Shown here one piece after another: positions 1-9,185 of a DNA stretch of 46,396 nucleotides. The notes below the pieces were generated by a model. It worked only from the letters and a program-made list of their open reading frames with translations, did not search any database and was not told the origin of the DNA. The first letter of the stretch is position 1, and each line of letters begins with the position of its first letter. The position numbers and the translations under genes were made by a program. The stretch covers positions 1 through 46,396 of the forward strand of contig CAUJEL010000016.1 in assembly GCA_963169875.1 (NCBI GenBank), given 5' to 3'. The stretch comes from Candidatus Zhuqueibacterota bacterium (GTDB taxonomy: Bacteria > Zhuqueibacterota > Zhuqueibacteria > Residuimicrobiales > Residuimicrobiaceae).

Positions 1-1
1 C

Positions 2-1273
2 GTTCAGCCCCTGGGCGACGGCACCAACGAAGTGCGCTGGTACCTCATCGAACAGAATAACAAGTACTGGTTCGGCGGCGTCACCATCGACACGGCCGGC
101 GTCACCAGCAAATTCAACGGCATCTGCTTTGGCATGAACAAGGACACCGAAACCACCCAGCTCAACATCCTGGCGGCCCAGGTCGACATCGGCGATCCCA
201 TCGAGGTCCCGATTGCACCGTGGGAAGCGTACTACCTGACATCCTGGGGCTTTATCGGCGGCAAGATCGGCGGCTGGACCTTCACCCCTGGTGAATTTGA
301 GGGTGATGCGATGGCTTCCGGCACCGTGCCGGCCACTTCCTGGTCGGCATTGCAGGCCGGGTTCGACCAGGATCTCTCCCCGACCATGGAAAAAGCGCTC
401 AAGGTCACGGGCAAGATAACGCTTGAAGGCGGCGGCTTCGAAAATTGGGGCAGCCTGCGCTTCGGTATTTTCCACAGCACCAATTCAGGGAATATCAACG
501 CCGCCAGTGTTGATTCCACACAGTGGACCGGCGTCGATCCCACTCATACAGGATATCTGTTCATCCCGGTGAGCGGTAACAATGGCCCATCGAATTGGTC
601 CGGTATTAACATGACCGGCAGCTATGGAGCCGTGGTCGATCATACCTGGTTGCAGAGCAATGGCGCCAATGATTATGTCCTTGGCAGCAATCTCCAGGTG
701 CCCGCGGCTGCAGTCGCCGGCGCCGGGACCTATGAATTCGGGATCTCGATTCAGCCCGCAGGACTCGGAACCAGTGAGATTCGCGTCAAGTTGATCAAGA
801 CTGATGGCACTTACTCATGGGCCGCCAAAACCATCGATTTCCACGAGCCCAATGTCACGGACGTGTTCAATTGCATCAATTTTGCGCTGAACACCAATCC
901 GGCGACTACGGCATTGCGTATCGAAGAAGTCATGGTGGACATGGGCGCTCCGATCGATCTGCCCGATTGGGTGGTCTCGGTTGAAATGCCCGAACCGGTT
1001 GCCATACCGGCGATCTATGCGCTGCAGCAGAACTATCCGAACCCGTTCAATCCCGAAACGACCATCGAGTTCGGTCTGCCCAAAGAGAGCCAGGTGAAAC
1101 TTGTGGTCTACAATTCACTGGGCAAGGTTGTGGCGGAATTGATGGATGTACGCATGAATGCGGGATCGCACAAGATTACCTTCAATGCGATCAATCTGCC
1201 TTCGGGCGTCTACTTCTACAAGCTGTCGGCTGGCGAGTTCAGCGCCACCAAGAAGTTAATGCTTTTGAAATAG
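2..1273 (+). CDS. Secreted modular surface protein, C-terminal part (5' end outside window), T9SS sorting domain
   Basis: The reading frame is open to the left edge, so only the last 423 residues are visible. They hold beta-rich modules with a recurring segment: a stretch ending in VDIGDPIEVP near residue 70 resembles one ending in VDMGAPIDLP near residue 325. This suggests tandem copies of a carbohydrate-binding or other beta-sandwich domain. No catalytic motif is recognised. The last 80 or so residues form a type A T9SS sorting domain (QNYPNPFNPET, then a VVYNSLGKVV strand, an SGVYFYKL strand and a basic MLLK end). In the family this domain is removed as the protein is anchored at the cell surface. 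It lies directly upstream of a xylanase and is separated from it by a terminator, so I infer a surface glycan-binding protein of the xylan cluster. A truncated enzyme with its catalytic domain outside the window is an alternative. Confidence 0.75.
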   Translation, partial: VQPLGDGTNEVRWYLIEQNNKYWFGGVTIDTAGVTSKFNGICFGMNKDTETTQLNILAAQVDIGDPIEVPIAPWEAYYLTSWGFIGGKIGGWTFTPGEFEGDAMASGTVPATSWSALQAGFDQDLSPTMEKALKVTGKITLEGGGFENWGSLRFGIFHSTNSGNINAASVDSTQWTGVDPTHTGYLFIPVSGNNGPSNWSGINMTGSYGAVVDHTWLQSNGANDYVLGSNLQVPAAAVAGAGTYEFGISIQPAGLGTSEIRVKLIKTDGTYSWAAKTIDFHEPNVTDVFNCINFALNTNPATTALRIEEVMVDMGAPIDLPDWVVSVEMPEPVAIPAIYALQQNYPNPFNPETTIEFGLPKESQVKLVVYNSLGKVVAELMDVRMNAGSHKITFNAINLPSGVYFYKLSAGEFSATKKLMLLK

Positions 1274-1298
1274 CTTTTCTATCCTTGCGATAGAAAAG
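1274..1298 (+). other. Perfect 10-bp inverted repeat directly after the stop codon
   Basis: CTTTTCTATC (1274-1283) and GATAGAAAAG (1289-1298) form a perfect stem with a 5-base loop immediately after the TAG of the upstream gene. No T-run follows. It may protect the mRNA 3' end or pause transcription ahead of the stronger terminator 30 bases on. Confidence 0.55.
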
Positions 1299-1327
1299 AT
1301 CCAGTTATTCGTTCATGATTCATTCAG

Positions 1328-1365
1328 GCAGCCTGTCCGTAGTTCATGGACAGGCTGCTTTTTTT
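1328..1365 (+). terminator. Rho-independent terminator
   Basis: GCAGCCTGTCC (1328-1338) pairs perfectly with GGACAGGCTGC (1348-1358) around a 9-base loop and is followed at once by seven T (1359-1365). This is a textbook intrinsic terminator on the + strand. It sits between the surface protein and the GH10 gene, so the downstream genes either have their own promoter or depend on read-through, giving high surface-protein and lower enzyme expression. Confidence 0.85.
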
Positions 1366-1399
1366 ATTCATCATCACGCCAAAACCTGTCGAGAAAAAC

Positions 1400-3100
1400 A
1401 TGATAAAAATGTTACAAATCGCCCCGGTGGTTTATTTCATCATGAGTATGTTATTCCCAACTTTCGCAAACGCCCAAGGGGCCGTGCAAACGAACGTTCC
1501 CGCGCTCAAAGATGTCTATGCGCACGATTTTTATATTGGCTGTCTGCTGTCCTATCGTAATATCGGCCTGGCAACGGATCCAGCTGTTCCGGGCCAGTCC
1601 CCGGTAGCAACACCGCAAGGCGGCGACCTGATCCGGTTTCATATGAACAGCATGTCCCCCGGTAACAATATGAAGCCGCAATACACGGTGGATATCAACG
1701 CCAGCGCCGCGGCCTACAACAACGCCAGTGATAAAGACTATGCGGATACACATCCCATTGTAAAATTTAACGGTGACATCATCGCGCAGCTCAATTGGGC
1801 GCAGCGCCAGGGCTTCACCTTTCGCGGGCATACGCTGGTATGGCACAGCCAGACACCAGCCACTTTCTTTCGCAGTGGTTATACGGCAAGTGGTGCACGC
1901 TTGAGCAAGGATAAAATGACAGCACGGCTGGATAATTATATCAAAGAGGTGATCCGGCTGCTTCATGAAGGCTGGCCGGGGCTGCTCTCCGCCGTGGACG
2001 TGGTCAACGAAGCGGTGAAGGACGACGGCACAGACCGCACCAGCGATAGCGAATGGTACCAGACATTTGGCGATAACAGCTATCTGCTCAAAGCTTTTGA
2101 ATTGACGCGTCAGCACACTCTGGCCTTCGGCGAAGGACAGATCAAACTCTATTACAATGATTATAACACCCACCTGCCAGCCAAGGCCGACGGCATTGTC
2201 CGCATCTGCACGCCGATCTTTCAGGCCGGTTATCTCGATGGCATCGGCATGCAGGAACATGACAGCAACGCATCACCCAGTGCCGAGCAATGGATCGCTT
2301 CCTACGAAAAGTTCTCACCCATCTGTACAGAGATGGCGGTGACCGAACTGGATGTGACCACGGGGAGTGCAACACCTTCGCAAAGGCTGCTGACAACACA
2401 GGCCAATCAATACGGACAATTGTTCAAATGTTTTGTCGAGCGCAGCTATTTCTCCGGCCGCGGCAAAATCATCAGCGTCTCCAAGGATGGCCTCAATGAC
2501 CAGTATACCTTCAAGGCCAACCAGTCCTCATCCCTGTGGGACAGTAAAAATCAGTGCAAGCCGGCTTTTTACGCCGTCGTCGCAGTGGGGGAACATTTTA
2601 ATGCACTGGACTCGCTGATCGCCCATGGAGACACCTTGCAGGCGCAGCGCTATACACCTGATACCTGGTCAATTTTCACAACCTCTCTGGCAGCCGCTAA
2701 AAATGCCTGCTCCAGAAATTACAGCAACAGTGTGTCAGCTGCGGATACCCTGGCTGCGGTGAAAACCAATCTGCTCAGCGCCATGGCCGGGCTGGCCAGT
2801 TCAACGAGCGCTGTCACGCTCGCCAATGGCAGCGCCATGACGCTGTCGCTGCAGCAGAATTATCCCAATCCATTCAACGCTTCCACCAGGATTGCCTATG
2901 CCCTGGCGGCACAGGGCATGGTCACCCTCAAGGTTTATAATCTGCGCGGTGAATTGGTGACAGTACTGGTTGACGGCATCCAGGAGGCCGGTAACCATTC
3001 CACGACTTTCCATTCGGCTGATTTACCAGCCGGGATTTACTGGTACCGCCTGCAAAGTGCAAACCGCGTCGAAAGCAGACGGCTGGTTTTGATAAAATAA
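1400..3100 (+). CDS. GH10 endo-1,4-beta-xylanase, secreted by T9SS
   Basis: Endo-hydrolase of beta-1,4-xylan. From the ATG at 1400 the 566-residue protein has a clear signal peptide (cut near residue 25, after ANA). A GH10 barrel spans about residues 35-430. GHTLVWHSQTP is the conserved substrate-site strand, DVVNEA near residue 204 holds the acid/base Glu, and VTELDVT near 316 holds the nucleophile Glu. A short helical segment (about 430-490) resembling FIVAR-type spacers follows, then a T9SS sorting domain starting at QNYPNPFNAST. An in-frame start at 1346 lies inside the terminator hairpin and was not chosen. It follows that terminator and precedes an esterase separated by a long hairpin. 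The end of the barrel differs from the usual WGxxD-containing loop, which may narrow or shift specificity. Family assignment is firm. Confidence 0.92.
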   Translation: MIKMLQIAPVVYFIMSMLFPTFANAQGAVQTNVPALKDVYAHDFYIGCLLSYRNIGLATDPAVPGQSPVATPQGGDLIRFHMNSMSPGNNMKPQYTVDINASAAAYNNASDKDYADTHPIVKFNGDIIAQLNWAQRQGFTFRGHTLVWHSQTPATFFRSGYTASGARLSKDKMTARLDNYIKEVIRLLHEGWPGLLSAVDVVNEAVKDDGTDRTSDSEWYQTFGDNSYLLKAFELTRQHTLAFGEGQIKLYYNDYNTHLPAKADGIVRICTPIFQAGYLDGIGMQEHDSNASPSAEQWIASYEKFSPICTEMAVTELDVTTGSATPSQRLLTTQANQYGQLFKCFVERSYFSGRGKIISVSKDGLNDQYTFKANQSSSLWDSKNQCKPAFYAVVAVGEHFNALDSLIAHGDTLQAQRYTPDTWSIFTTSLAAAKNACSRNYSNSVSAADTLAAVKTNLLSAMAGLASSTSAVTLANGSAMTLSLQQNYPNPFNASTRIAYALAAQGMVTLKVYNLRGELVTVLVDGIQEAGNHSTTFHSADLPAGIYWYRLQSANRVESRRLVLIK

Positions 3101-3110
3101 AACTTGCCTA

Positions 3111-3145
3111 TACCCTTTCAAAGGCTGCGAGCCTTTGAAAGGGTA
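3111..3145. repeat. Long perfect hairpin between xylanase and esterase genes
   Basis: A 15-bp arm (3112-3126) and its exact complement (3130-3144) flank a GCG loop, with one more T-A pair outside. There is no T-run, so it is not a standard terminator. It begins 11 bases after the xylanase stop and lies just ahead of the esterase ribosome-binding site (AGAAAGG). It could act as an mRNA stabiliser or processing site, or be a REP-like element. Confidence 0.7.
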
Positions 3146-3166
3146 AACACTTAAGAAAGGCTTGTC

Positions 3167-5098
3167 ATGCGCCGACTTTATATCTTGATGTTCGTGTCAT
3201 TGCTCACCTCGTCCGCCGCGGCCGATGTGCGTTTGCCAAAACTGGTCAGCGACGGCATGGTGCTGCAGCGCGAGGCCCCCATCACCCTGTGGGGCTGGGC
3301 GGACAACCACGAGCAGATCTCCATCGAATTTCTGGGAACAAGCTATACAACAAGTGCCGATGACAGCGGCCAGTGGCGCCTGCAACTGCCGCCGCTGCAG
3401 CCCGGCGGCCCCCATGAGATGAAAATCACCGCCAGCAACCGCATCACGATCCACGATATCCTGATTGGAGATGTCTGGGTCTGTTCCGGTCAATCGAACA
3501 TGGAACTGCCGATGCGGCGCGTCGCCTGGAAATACCCCGAAGAGATCGCCCGTTCTGAAAACAAATTTATCCGTCAGTTTTCCGTCCCGCAATCATACGA
3601 CTTTAAGACAGCGCAAGCGGATTTGCAGAGTGGCCATTGGAAAAGCGCCAATCCCGTAAATGTGCTGGATTTCTCCGCGGTGGCCTATTTCTTTGCAAAC
3701 GACCTGTACAAGACCTGTCAAATACCGGTTGGTCTGATCAATGCCAGTCTGGGCGGCAGTCCGGCCGAAGCGTGGATGAGTGCTGAAGCCCTGAAACAAT
3801 TCCCCCATCATGAATCAGAGGCGAAGCGCTTTCGGGACGATGCACTCATCGCGCAAATCGAAAGAGAAGATCGCGAGCGCAGCGAGGCATGGTATCGGCT
3901 GTTGCGCCAAAAGGATGAGGGTTATAAAAATCCGCGGCAGAGCTGGGCCGATCCAAACTTCGCATGCGATGATTGGTCCACCCTGCCCGTGCCCGGATAC
4001 TGGTCGGGGACGGAACCGGGACCCGTCAACGGTGTGGTCTGGTTCCGCAGAGAGGTGGATATTCCGGCTGACCTGGCGGGGAGACCCGGAAAACTCATTC
4101 TCGGACGGATCGTGGATGCCGATTCCGCGTTCATCAACGGTGTGTTCGTCGGTACGGTCAGCTATCAGTACCCGCCGCGGCGCTATGAAGTCCCGGCGGG
4201 GCTTCTCAAAGCTGGCCCAAACACGCTCGTCGTCCGCGTGATCAGCAACATCGGTGAAGGCGGATTTGTACCCGATAAACCGTATCAAATAATCGTGGAC
4301 CGGGACACCATCGACCTCAAAGGCACCTGGCGCTTTCGCCTCGGCGCCAAGATGGACCCCCTGGCCGGTCAGACCTTCATCCGCTGGAAACCCATGGGGC
4401 TCTACAATGCCATGATCTCCCCCCTTTTGAACTACCGTATCAAGGGTGTGATCTGGTACCAAGGCGAATCCAATGCCGGACGGCCGCAGGAATACCGCAC
4501 CCTGTTTCCGGCGCTCATTCGCGATTGGCGCAGCCACTGGAACCAGGGCGATTTCCCGTTTCTGTTCGTGCAGCTGCCCAATTTCATGGAAGCGCGGCCA
4601 CAGCCTTCTCAAAGCGGATGGGCCCTCTTCCGCGAAGCGCAGCAAAGCGGCCTGAGCCTGGCCAATACCGCCATGGTGGTGGCTATCGATCTGGGCGAAT
4701 GGAACGATGTCCATCCCCTCGCCAAAAAGCCTGTCGGTGAGAGGCTGGCACTGGCCGCCCGTAAAATAGCCTGCGGGGAAAAACATGTCATCCATTCAGG
4801 TCCGGTCTATAAGAGCATGCGAGTGGAGAAAAACAAGATCATCCTCTCCTTTGATCATTGCGGCAGCGGTCTGATGGCCAAAGGGAGCAAACAGCTGCAC
4901 GCCTTCGCCATCGCCACAGCGGATCAGAAATTTGTCTGGGCAAAAGCCAAAATTAACAAGAACACGGTCGTCGTGTGGAACGATAAAATAAAAACACCCG
5001 TGGCTGTGCGCTATGCCTGGGCCGACAATCCGCAGGGCGCCAATTTGTACAACAAGGAGGGATTGCCCGCATCGCCCTTCCGGACGGATAACTTTTAA
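3167..5098 (+). CDS. Carbohydrate O-acetylesterase, sialate-esterase/CE20-like SGNH family, likely acetylxylan esterase
   Basis: Removes O-acetyl groups from sugars; next to xylanases, xylan acetyl groups are the likely substrate. The 643-residue protein has a short signal peptide (cleaved after SSAAA). The SGNH nucleophile is in CSGQSNMELPM, with Ser near residue 110. WYQGESNAG near 430 is the second conserved block, and the Asp/His pair is in NDVHP near 514-516. Between the two blocks, about residues 250-395, sits an inserted jelly-roll domain, as known in CE20 xyloglucan/xylan acetylesterases and bacterial sialate 9-O-acetylesterases. There is no T9SS sorting domain, so it is probably periplasmic, acting on imported oligosaccharides. 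True sialic-acid activity is unlikely because no sialic-acid genes are nearby. The family is firm and the substrate inferred. Confidence 0.85.
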   Translation: MRRLYILMFVSLLTSSAAADVRLPKLVSDGMVLQREAPITLWGWADNHEQISIEFLGTSYTTSADDSGQWRLQLPPLQPGGPHEMKITASNRITIHDILIGDVWVCSGQSNMELPMRRVAWKYPEEIARSENKFIRQFSVPQSYDFKTAQADLQSGHWKSANPVNVLDFSAVAYFFANDLYKTCQIPVGLINASLGGSPAEAWMSAEALKQFPHHESEAKRFRDDALIAQIEREDRERSEAWYRLLRQKDEGYKNPRQSWADPNFACDDWSTLPVPGYWSGTEPGPVNGVVWFRREVDIPADLAGRPGKLILGRIVDADSAFINGVFVGTVSYQYPPRRYEVPAGLLKAGPNTLVVRVISNIGEGGFVPDKPYQIIVDRDTIDLKGTWRFRLGAKMDPLAGQTFIRWKPMGLYNAMISPLLNYRIKGVIWYQGESNAGRPQEYRTLFPALIRDWRSHWNQGDFPFLFVQLPNFMEARPQPSQSGWALFREAQQSGLSLANTAMVVAIDLGEWNDVHPLAKKPVGERLALAARKIACGEKHVIHSGPVYKSMRVEKNKIILSFDHCGSGLMAKGSKQLHAFAIATADQKFVWAKAKINKNTVVVWNDKIKTPVAVRYAWADNPQGANLYNKEGLPASPFRTDNF

Positions 5099-5126
5099 CA
5101 AAGGTATAAACGGAGATTATGGCACC

Positions 5127-7400
5127 ATGAACATGACCAGAATTTTAACATTGCTTGCAGCGATGATGATCATTGCAAATGTCTTATGGGGACAATCGCC
5201 GTCGTTCAGGAGTTATCTGAATCCGGTTATCCCCGGCGACCATCCCGATTGTACGCTGAGCCGGATCGGGGACGACTTTTACACGACGGGTTCCTCGTTC
5301 AACGTGACGCCGGTTATCTATCATTCCACCGACCTGGTGCACTGGGAAGCCATCGCGCAACCAGTGAGTGCAGCCTGGTCCGGCTACGGCGATGCCCCGG
5401 GCGGCGGTTGCTGGGGCGGCCAGATGGTCTTGTATAACGGCTCGTACTGGCATTTTTTCTCCAGGGCCAACACCATGCACTTTGTCAAGGCGCCCGATCC
5501 AAGAGGTCCCTGGAGCATGCCGGTAAAGGTGAACAATCCGCCGCGACTGCCTTATACCTTGGGGTATGATAATTCCATTTTTATTGATGACGATAACAAA
5601 TGGTATCTGGTGGTTAAAAACGGCCAACCCAATAACGGCATTGTGGAATTGAACGCCGAGGGGCAACCCGGCGGGGCGCTCTATAATCTCAGCTGGCTCA
5701 ATCCGGCGCCTTCCTATCCGTATAGCTGGGCCGAAGGTCCGGTGATGTGGAAATATGGGGGTTATTATTACTACTCTTTCGCCAGAGATCTCGGCGGCGG
5801 ACAAAAGGTGATGCGCAGCCGCACACTGACGTCGGCACAAGACTCCTGGGAGATGCTCGGCGATTTTTTCAACGAAGCGGACCCGCAAAAAAACAGTTCG
5901 CTGTTCACCAGCCCGAATCACGCCTCTCAGGCCATTCTGCTGGACGACAGCACCTCCTGGGTCGTTCACCCGCTATACGCCAAGGGAGAATGGAAAGGCC
6001 AGGGCAGGCAGGGACTGCTCAATCAGGTTCGTTATAGCACGACCGCCAGGCCGGTGGCGGATTATCCCGTCAACCAATCCTTCACAGCGCCAGCGCTCTC
6101 CAGCAGCGGCATCCCCTGGATGGTGCCGAAATCGGATTTTTTCACAGCCCCTGATCTGCACCCCGAATGGTCTTTTCTCGGTAATACGGAAAAGACAAAA
6201 TTCTCCCTCAGTGAGCGGCCCGGGTGGCTGCGGCTCTCCCCCAAAAGCACGGCCAAAGCCAATACGGTGAATAAAAATGACGGTGAACACAATTATGCAC
6301 TCATCACCCGACTCGATTTCACGGCAAAAACAGCCGCCGATCAGGCGGGGCTGTGGATCATGCGCGGTGATGAACAGATGGCGCTCAAGCTGGTCAGCAC
6401 CTTGGGAGCGGGCGCCGGAAAAACCATCTCGTTTAATTTTGTGACGACAAAATATGAAGCTGAAAACAGCATGGGCGACACGCTGTGGCTCAAACTCGAA
6501 CGTATCAATCATAAAATCAGCGGTTTTTACAGCCCGGACGGGAACGAATGGACCCAGGTTGGCCAGCCTGTCGACATCAGCCAAATAGACTCTTATTCGG
6601 ATTTTTCGACGTTCACCGGCACCCGCCAGGGGCTTTATGTGAGCGGATCGAGCAGCGCCTGGTTCGACCTCTATATCTACCGCGATGCCTATACCCCCAT
6701 TCTCGCGGAATGCCCTGCCAATCAAATTGGCACGAGCCGGACCTATATCAATGGCGGATACGTACTGGACAACATCCACGGGAATGATTGGGCCTTGTAT
6801 GCGGGGGTTGAATTTGGCAATGCGGAGTATCAGAAAGTGCCGGACTCTCTCAAGATAGTCGCCGCCTGCGGCTCGAGCGGCGGCACGGTAGAGGTGTGGC
6901 TGGATTCCCTGGACAGCGGCGAAAAAATCGCCGACTGCGCCATCAACTCCACCGGCGGCTGGAGAACTTTTCAGACGCTTGCTTTTGCGGTAAAACCGGT
7001 CACGGGCCGGCATGATGTCTATTTGAAATTCACCGGCGTGGAAACTGGCAAATTATTCCAAATCCACTCCTTTTATTTCACCTCCAGAAATGTCCCCAGT
7101 TCAGCACAGCCGGGATCATCGGGCACAGTACAGCCCGGCCGGTATGGCCTGGAGCAAAATTACCCCAACCCATTCAATCCATCCACAAATATCCAATTCG
7201 AAATTCCGCGCCGTGCCTTTGTGTCTTTGAGGGTCTATGACCTTCTGGGCCGAGTAGTGGCGGAATTGGCGGGCCGGGAGTACGGCGAAGGAACACATAC
7301 GGTTAAATTTGCGGCCGCTGATCTGGCAAATGGTCTTTACCATTATTCGCTCAGGAGTGACGATTTTACCCGGACCCGGAAAATGATGCTGCTGAGGTAA
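5127..7400 (+). CDS. GH43 beta-xylosidase/alpha-L-arabinofuranosidase with beta-sandwich, CBM6 and T9SS domain
   Basis: Exo-acting enzyme removing xylose or arabinose from xylan or xylo-oligosaccharides. From the ATG at 5127 (GGAG upstream) the 757-residue protein has a signal peptide cut after VLWGQ. A five-bladed GH43 propeller follows. Its expected carboxylates are Asp in PGDHPDCTLS (about 41), Asp in GYDNSIF (about 148) and Glu in WAEGPVMW (about 203). A beta-sandwich (about 340-520) of the type often fused to GH43 is followed by a CBM6-like module (about 525-660, starting ILAECPANQ, ending in a lone strand before FTSRNV). The C-terminus is a T9SS sorting domain (QNYPNPFNPST). It begins 28 bases after the esterase and is probably co-transcribed. 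Xylosidase and arabinofuranosidase activities cannot be separated by eye. Confidence 0.88.
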   Translation: MNMTRILTLLAAMMIIANVLWGQSPSFRSYLNPVIPGDHPDCTLSRIGDDFYTTGSSFNVTPVIYHSTDLVHWEAIAQPVSAAWSGYGDAPGGGCWGGQMVLYNGSYWHFFSRANTMHFVKAPDPRGPWSMPVKVNNPPRLPYTLGYDNSIFIDDDNKWYLVVKNGQPNNGIVELNAEGQPGGALYNLSWLNPAPSYPYSWAEGPVMWKYGGYYYYSFARDLGGGQKVMRSRTLTSAQDSWEMLGDFFNEADPQKNSSLFTSPNHASQAILLDDSTSWVVHPLYAKGEWKGQGRQGLLNQVRYSTTARPVADYPVNQSFTAPALSSSGIPWMVPKSDFFTAPDLHPEWSFLGNTEKTKFSLSERPGWLRLSPKSTAKANTVNKNDGEHNYALITRLDFTAKTAADQAGLWIMRGDEQMALKLVSTLGAGAGKTISFNFVTTKYEAENSMGDTLWLKLERINHKISGFYSPDGNEWTQVGQPVDISQIDSYSDFSTFTGTRQGLYVSGSSSAWFDLYIYRDAYTPILAECPANQIGTSRTYINGGYVLDNIHGNDWALYAGVEFGNAEYQKVPDSLKIVAACGSSGGTVEVWLDSLDSGEKIADCAINSTGGWRTFQTLAFAVKPVTGRHDVYLKFTGVETGKLFQIHSFYFTSRNVPSSAQPGSSGTVQPGRYGLEQNYPNPFNPSTNIQFEIPRRAFVSLRVYDLLGRVVAELAGREYGEGTHTVKFAAADLANGLYHYSLRSDDFTRTRKMMLLR

Positions 7401-7463
7401 CCGCATCACTAAAAGTATGTCATGTGCGTTACTAATCCAATATAACGAACAAGGAGACACATC

Positions 7464-9011
7464 ATGGCAATGGCGAGACGATCCATTTTGTGGGTGCTGC
7501 TGATGACAGCGGGCTTGATGGCTGCGCCCAAACAAAATCGAATCATCATAAATGCGGATCTTGGCAAGGACAAGATAAACAGAGAGATTTACGGACACTT
7601 TGCCGAGCATCTGGGGAATTGCATCTATGGCGGATTCTGGGTCGGCGAAAATTCTCCGATCTCCAATACCCGCGGCATCCGCAACGACGTCATCGCGGCG
7701 CTGCGCGAGATCGCACCGCCCGTGGTGCGCTGGCCCGGCGGCTGCTTCGCCGACACCTACCACTGGAAGGACGGTATCGGTCCGCGAGAGCAGCGGCCAG
7801 CCATCGTCAACTCAACCTGGGGTGGAGTCACCGAGGACAACAGTTTCGGCACCCATGAGTTTCTCGATCTCTGCGATTTGATCGGCGCTGAGCCTTATAT
7901 CTGCCTCAACGTCGGCAGCGGCACCGTGCAGGAAGCCGCCGACTGGGTCGAGTATGTAAATTCGAATACGCAGAGTCCGATGACTGATCTGCGCAAGCGT
8001 AATGGCCGCGAACAACCCTGGAAGGTCAAGTATTGGGCTGTGGGTAATGAGAGCTGGGGCTGCGGCGGCAATATGACGCCGGAATACTACACCGATCTCT
8101 TCAAACGCTTTTCAACCTATTTGCGCTACGGCGAACTCTACCGCGTCGCCAGCGGCGGCATTGATCCCGATTATAACTGGACCGAGGTGTTGCTGCAAAA
8201 GACGCAAAAATACCAGCATCTGATCCAGGGCTATTCCTTCCATTACTATACGGTGTGTCACACCTGGGACAAGAAAGGCTCAGCCACGCAATTCGAAGAA
8301 AAAGACTGGTTTCTCACCCTGAAAAACACCCTGACGATGGAAGGCCGCCTCAAACGTCATATCGCCTTGATGGATGAATACGATCCGGAGCACAAAATCG
8401 GTCTCATCGCCGACGAATGGGGCAACTGGCATGACGTCGAACCCGGGACGAATCCGGGCTTTCTCTACCAGCAGAACACCCTGCGCGATGCCGTCACCGC
8501 CGCTCTCTATCTCGACATTTTCAACAACCATGCCAAACGTGTGAAAATGGCCAACATCGCCCAGACCATCAACGTCCTGCAAGCCATGCTGTTGACCAAA
8601 GACGATCAACTGGTCAAGACACCCACGTTCTATGTCTTCAAGATGTACAAAGTGCATCAGGATGCGACCTTGTTGCCCGTGCATGTGTCCTGTGAAGAGT
8701 ACGTCTCTGACGGCATGGCGATTCCGGGTATCAGCGCATCGGCCTCCAGGGACAGCCTTGGCCGGATACATCTCTCCCTGAGCAATTTCAACCCCGTTCG
8801 TACCGCGGAAGTCGCCCTGGAAATACGCGGCGTGGATAAACTGGCCAAGACCACCGCGGAGATCATCACCGCTGCGTCCATGAATGATTATAACGATTTC
8901 GGGCAGCCTGAGAAGGTGTACTGCAAACCATTCACCGGATTCAGGATGGATAAAAATCTCATCAACGTCTCGCTGCCGGCGAAATCGGTCGTGACGCTGG
9001 AAATACAATAA
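7464..9011 (+). CDS. GH51 alpha-L-arabinofuranosidase
   Basis: Cleaves alpha-L-arabinofuranosyl side chains from arabinoxylan or arabinan oligosaccharides. The 515-residue length fits the family. [14 protein letters not shown] and [14 protein letters not shown] are the conserved N-terminal barrel blocks. The acid/base Glu is in [12 protein letters not shown] (about 196) and the nucleophile Glu in LIADEWGNW (about 318). A C-terminal beta-sandwich ends the protein, and there is no sorting domain. A strong AAGGAG lies 8 bases before the ATG. The N-terminus [22 protein letters not shown] looks like a short signal peptide, so a periplasmic location is likely, unlike the cytosolic enzymes of many Firmicutes. 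It follows GH43 by 63 bases in the same direction. Confidence 0.93.
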   Translation: MAMARRSILWVLLMTAGLMAAPKQNRIIINADLGKDKINREIYGHFAEHLGNCIYGGFWVGENSPISNTRGIRNDVIAALREIAPPVVRWPGGCFADTYHWKDGIGPREQRPAIVNSTWGGVTEDNSFGTHEFLDLCDLIGAEPYICLNVGSGTVQEAADWVEYVNSNTQSPMTDLRKRNGREQPWKVKYWAVGNESWGCGGNMTPEYYTDLFKRFSTYLRYGELYRVASGGIDPDYNWTEVLLQKTQKYQHLIQGYSFHYYTVCHTWDKKGSATQFEEKDWFLTLKNTLTMEGRLKRHIALMDEYDPEHKIGLIADEWGNWHDVEPGTNPGFLYQQNTLRDAVTAALYLDIFNNHAKRVKMANIAQTINVLQAMLLTKDDQLVKTPTFYVFKMYKVHQDATLLPVHVSCEEYVSDGMAIPGISASASRDSLGRIHLSLSNFNPVRTAEVALEIRGVDKLAKTTAEIITAASMNDYNDFGQPEKVYCKPFTGFRMDKNLINVSLPAKSVVTLEIQ

Positions 9012-9185
9012 CCGCAGGGTTCAGCATTCGCTGCGTTCTGTCTCAGGTTGAGCTGAACCTCGACTGGTTGACTCATCTCTGAGCTCAGGCCTGATCAAGG
9101 ACTCAAACTGACGGGCTGTCTCCGCGAGTTAGCGGTCAACACCTCAATTCGACTTTGTGCATTGACCTAATGACAGGTGATCAAA

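Noticed and set aside
1346-1399. Upstream start for the first GH10 gene
   Set aside because: It lies inside the terminator hairpin, and the next ATG at 1400 begins a proper signal peptide.
3167-5098. True sialic-acid esterase
   Set aside because: The family name comes from sialate esterases, but no sialidase or sialic-acid catabolism gene is nearby, and xylan enzymes surround it.
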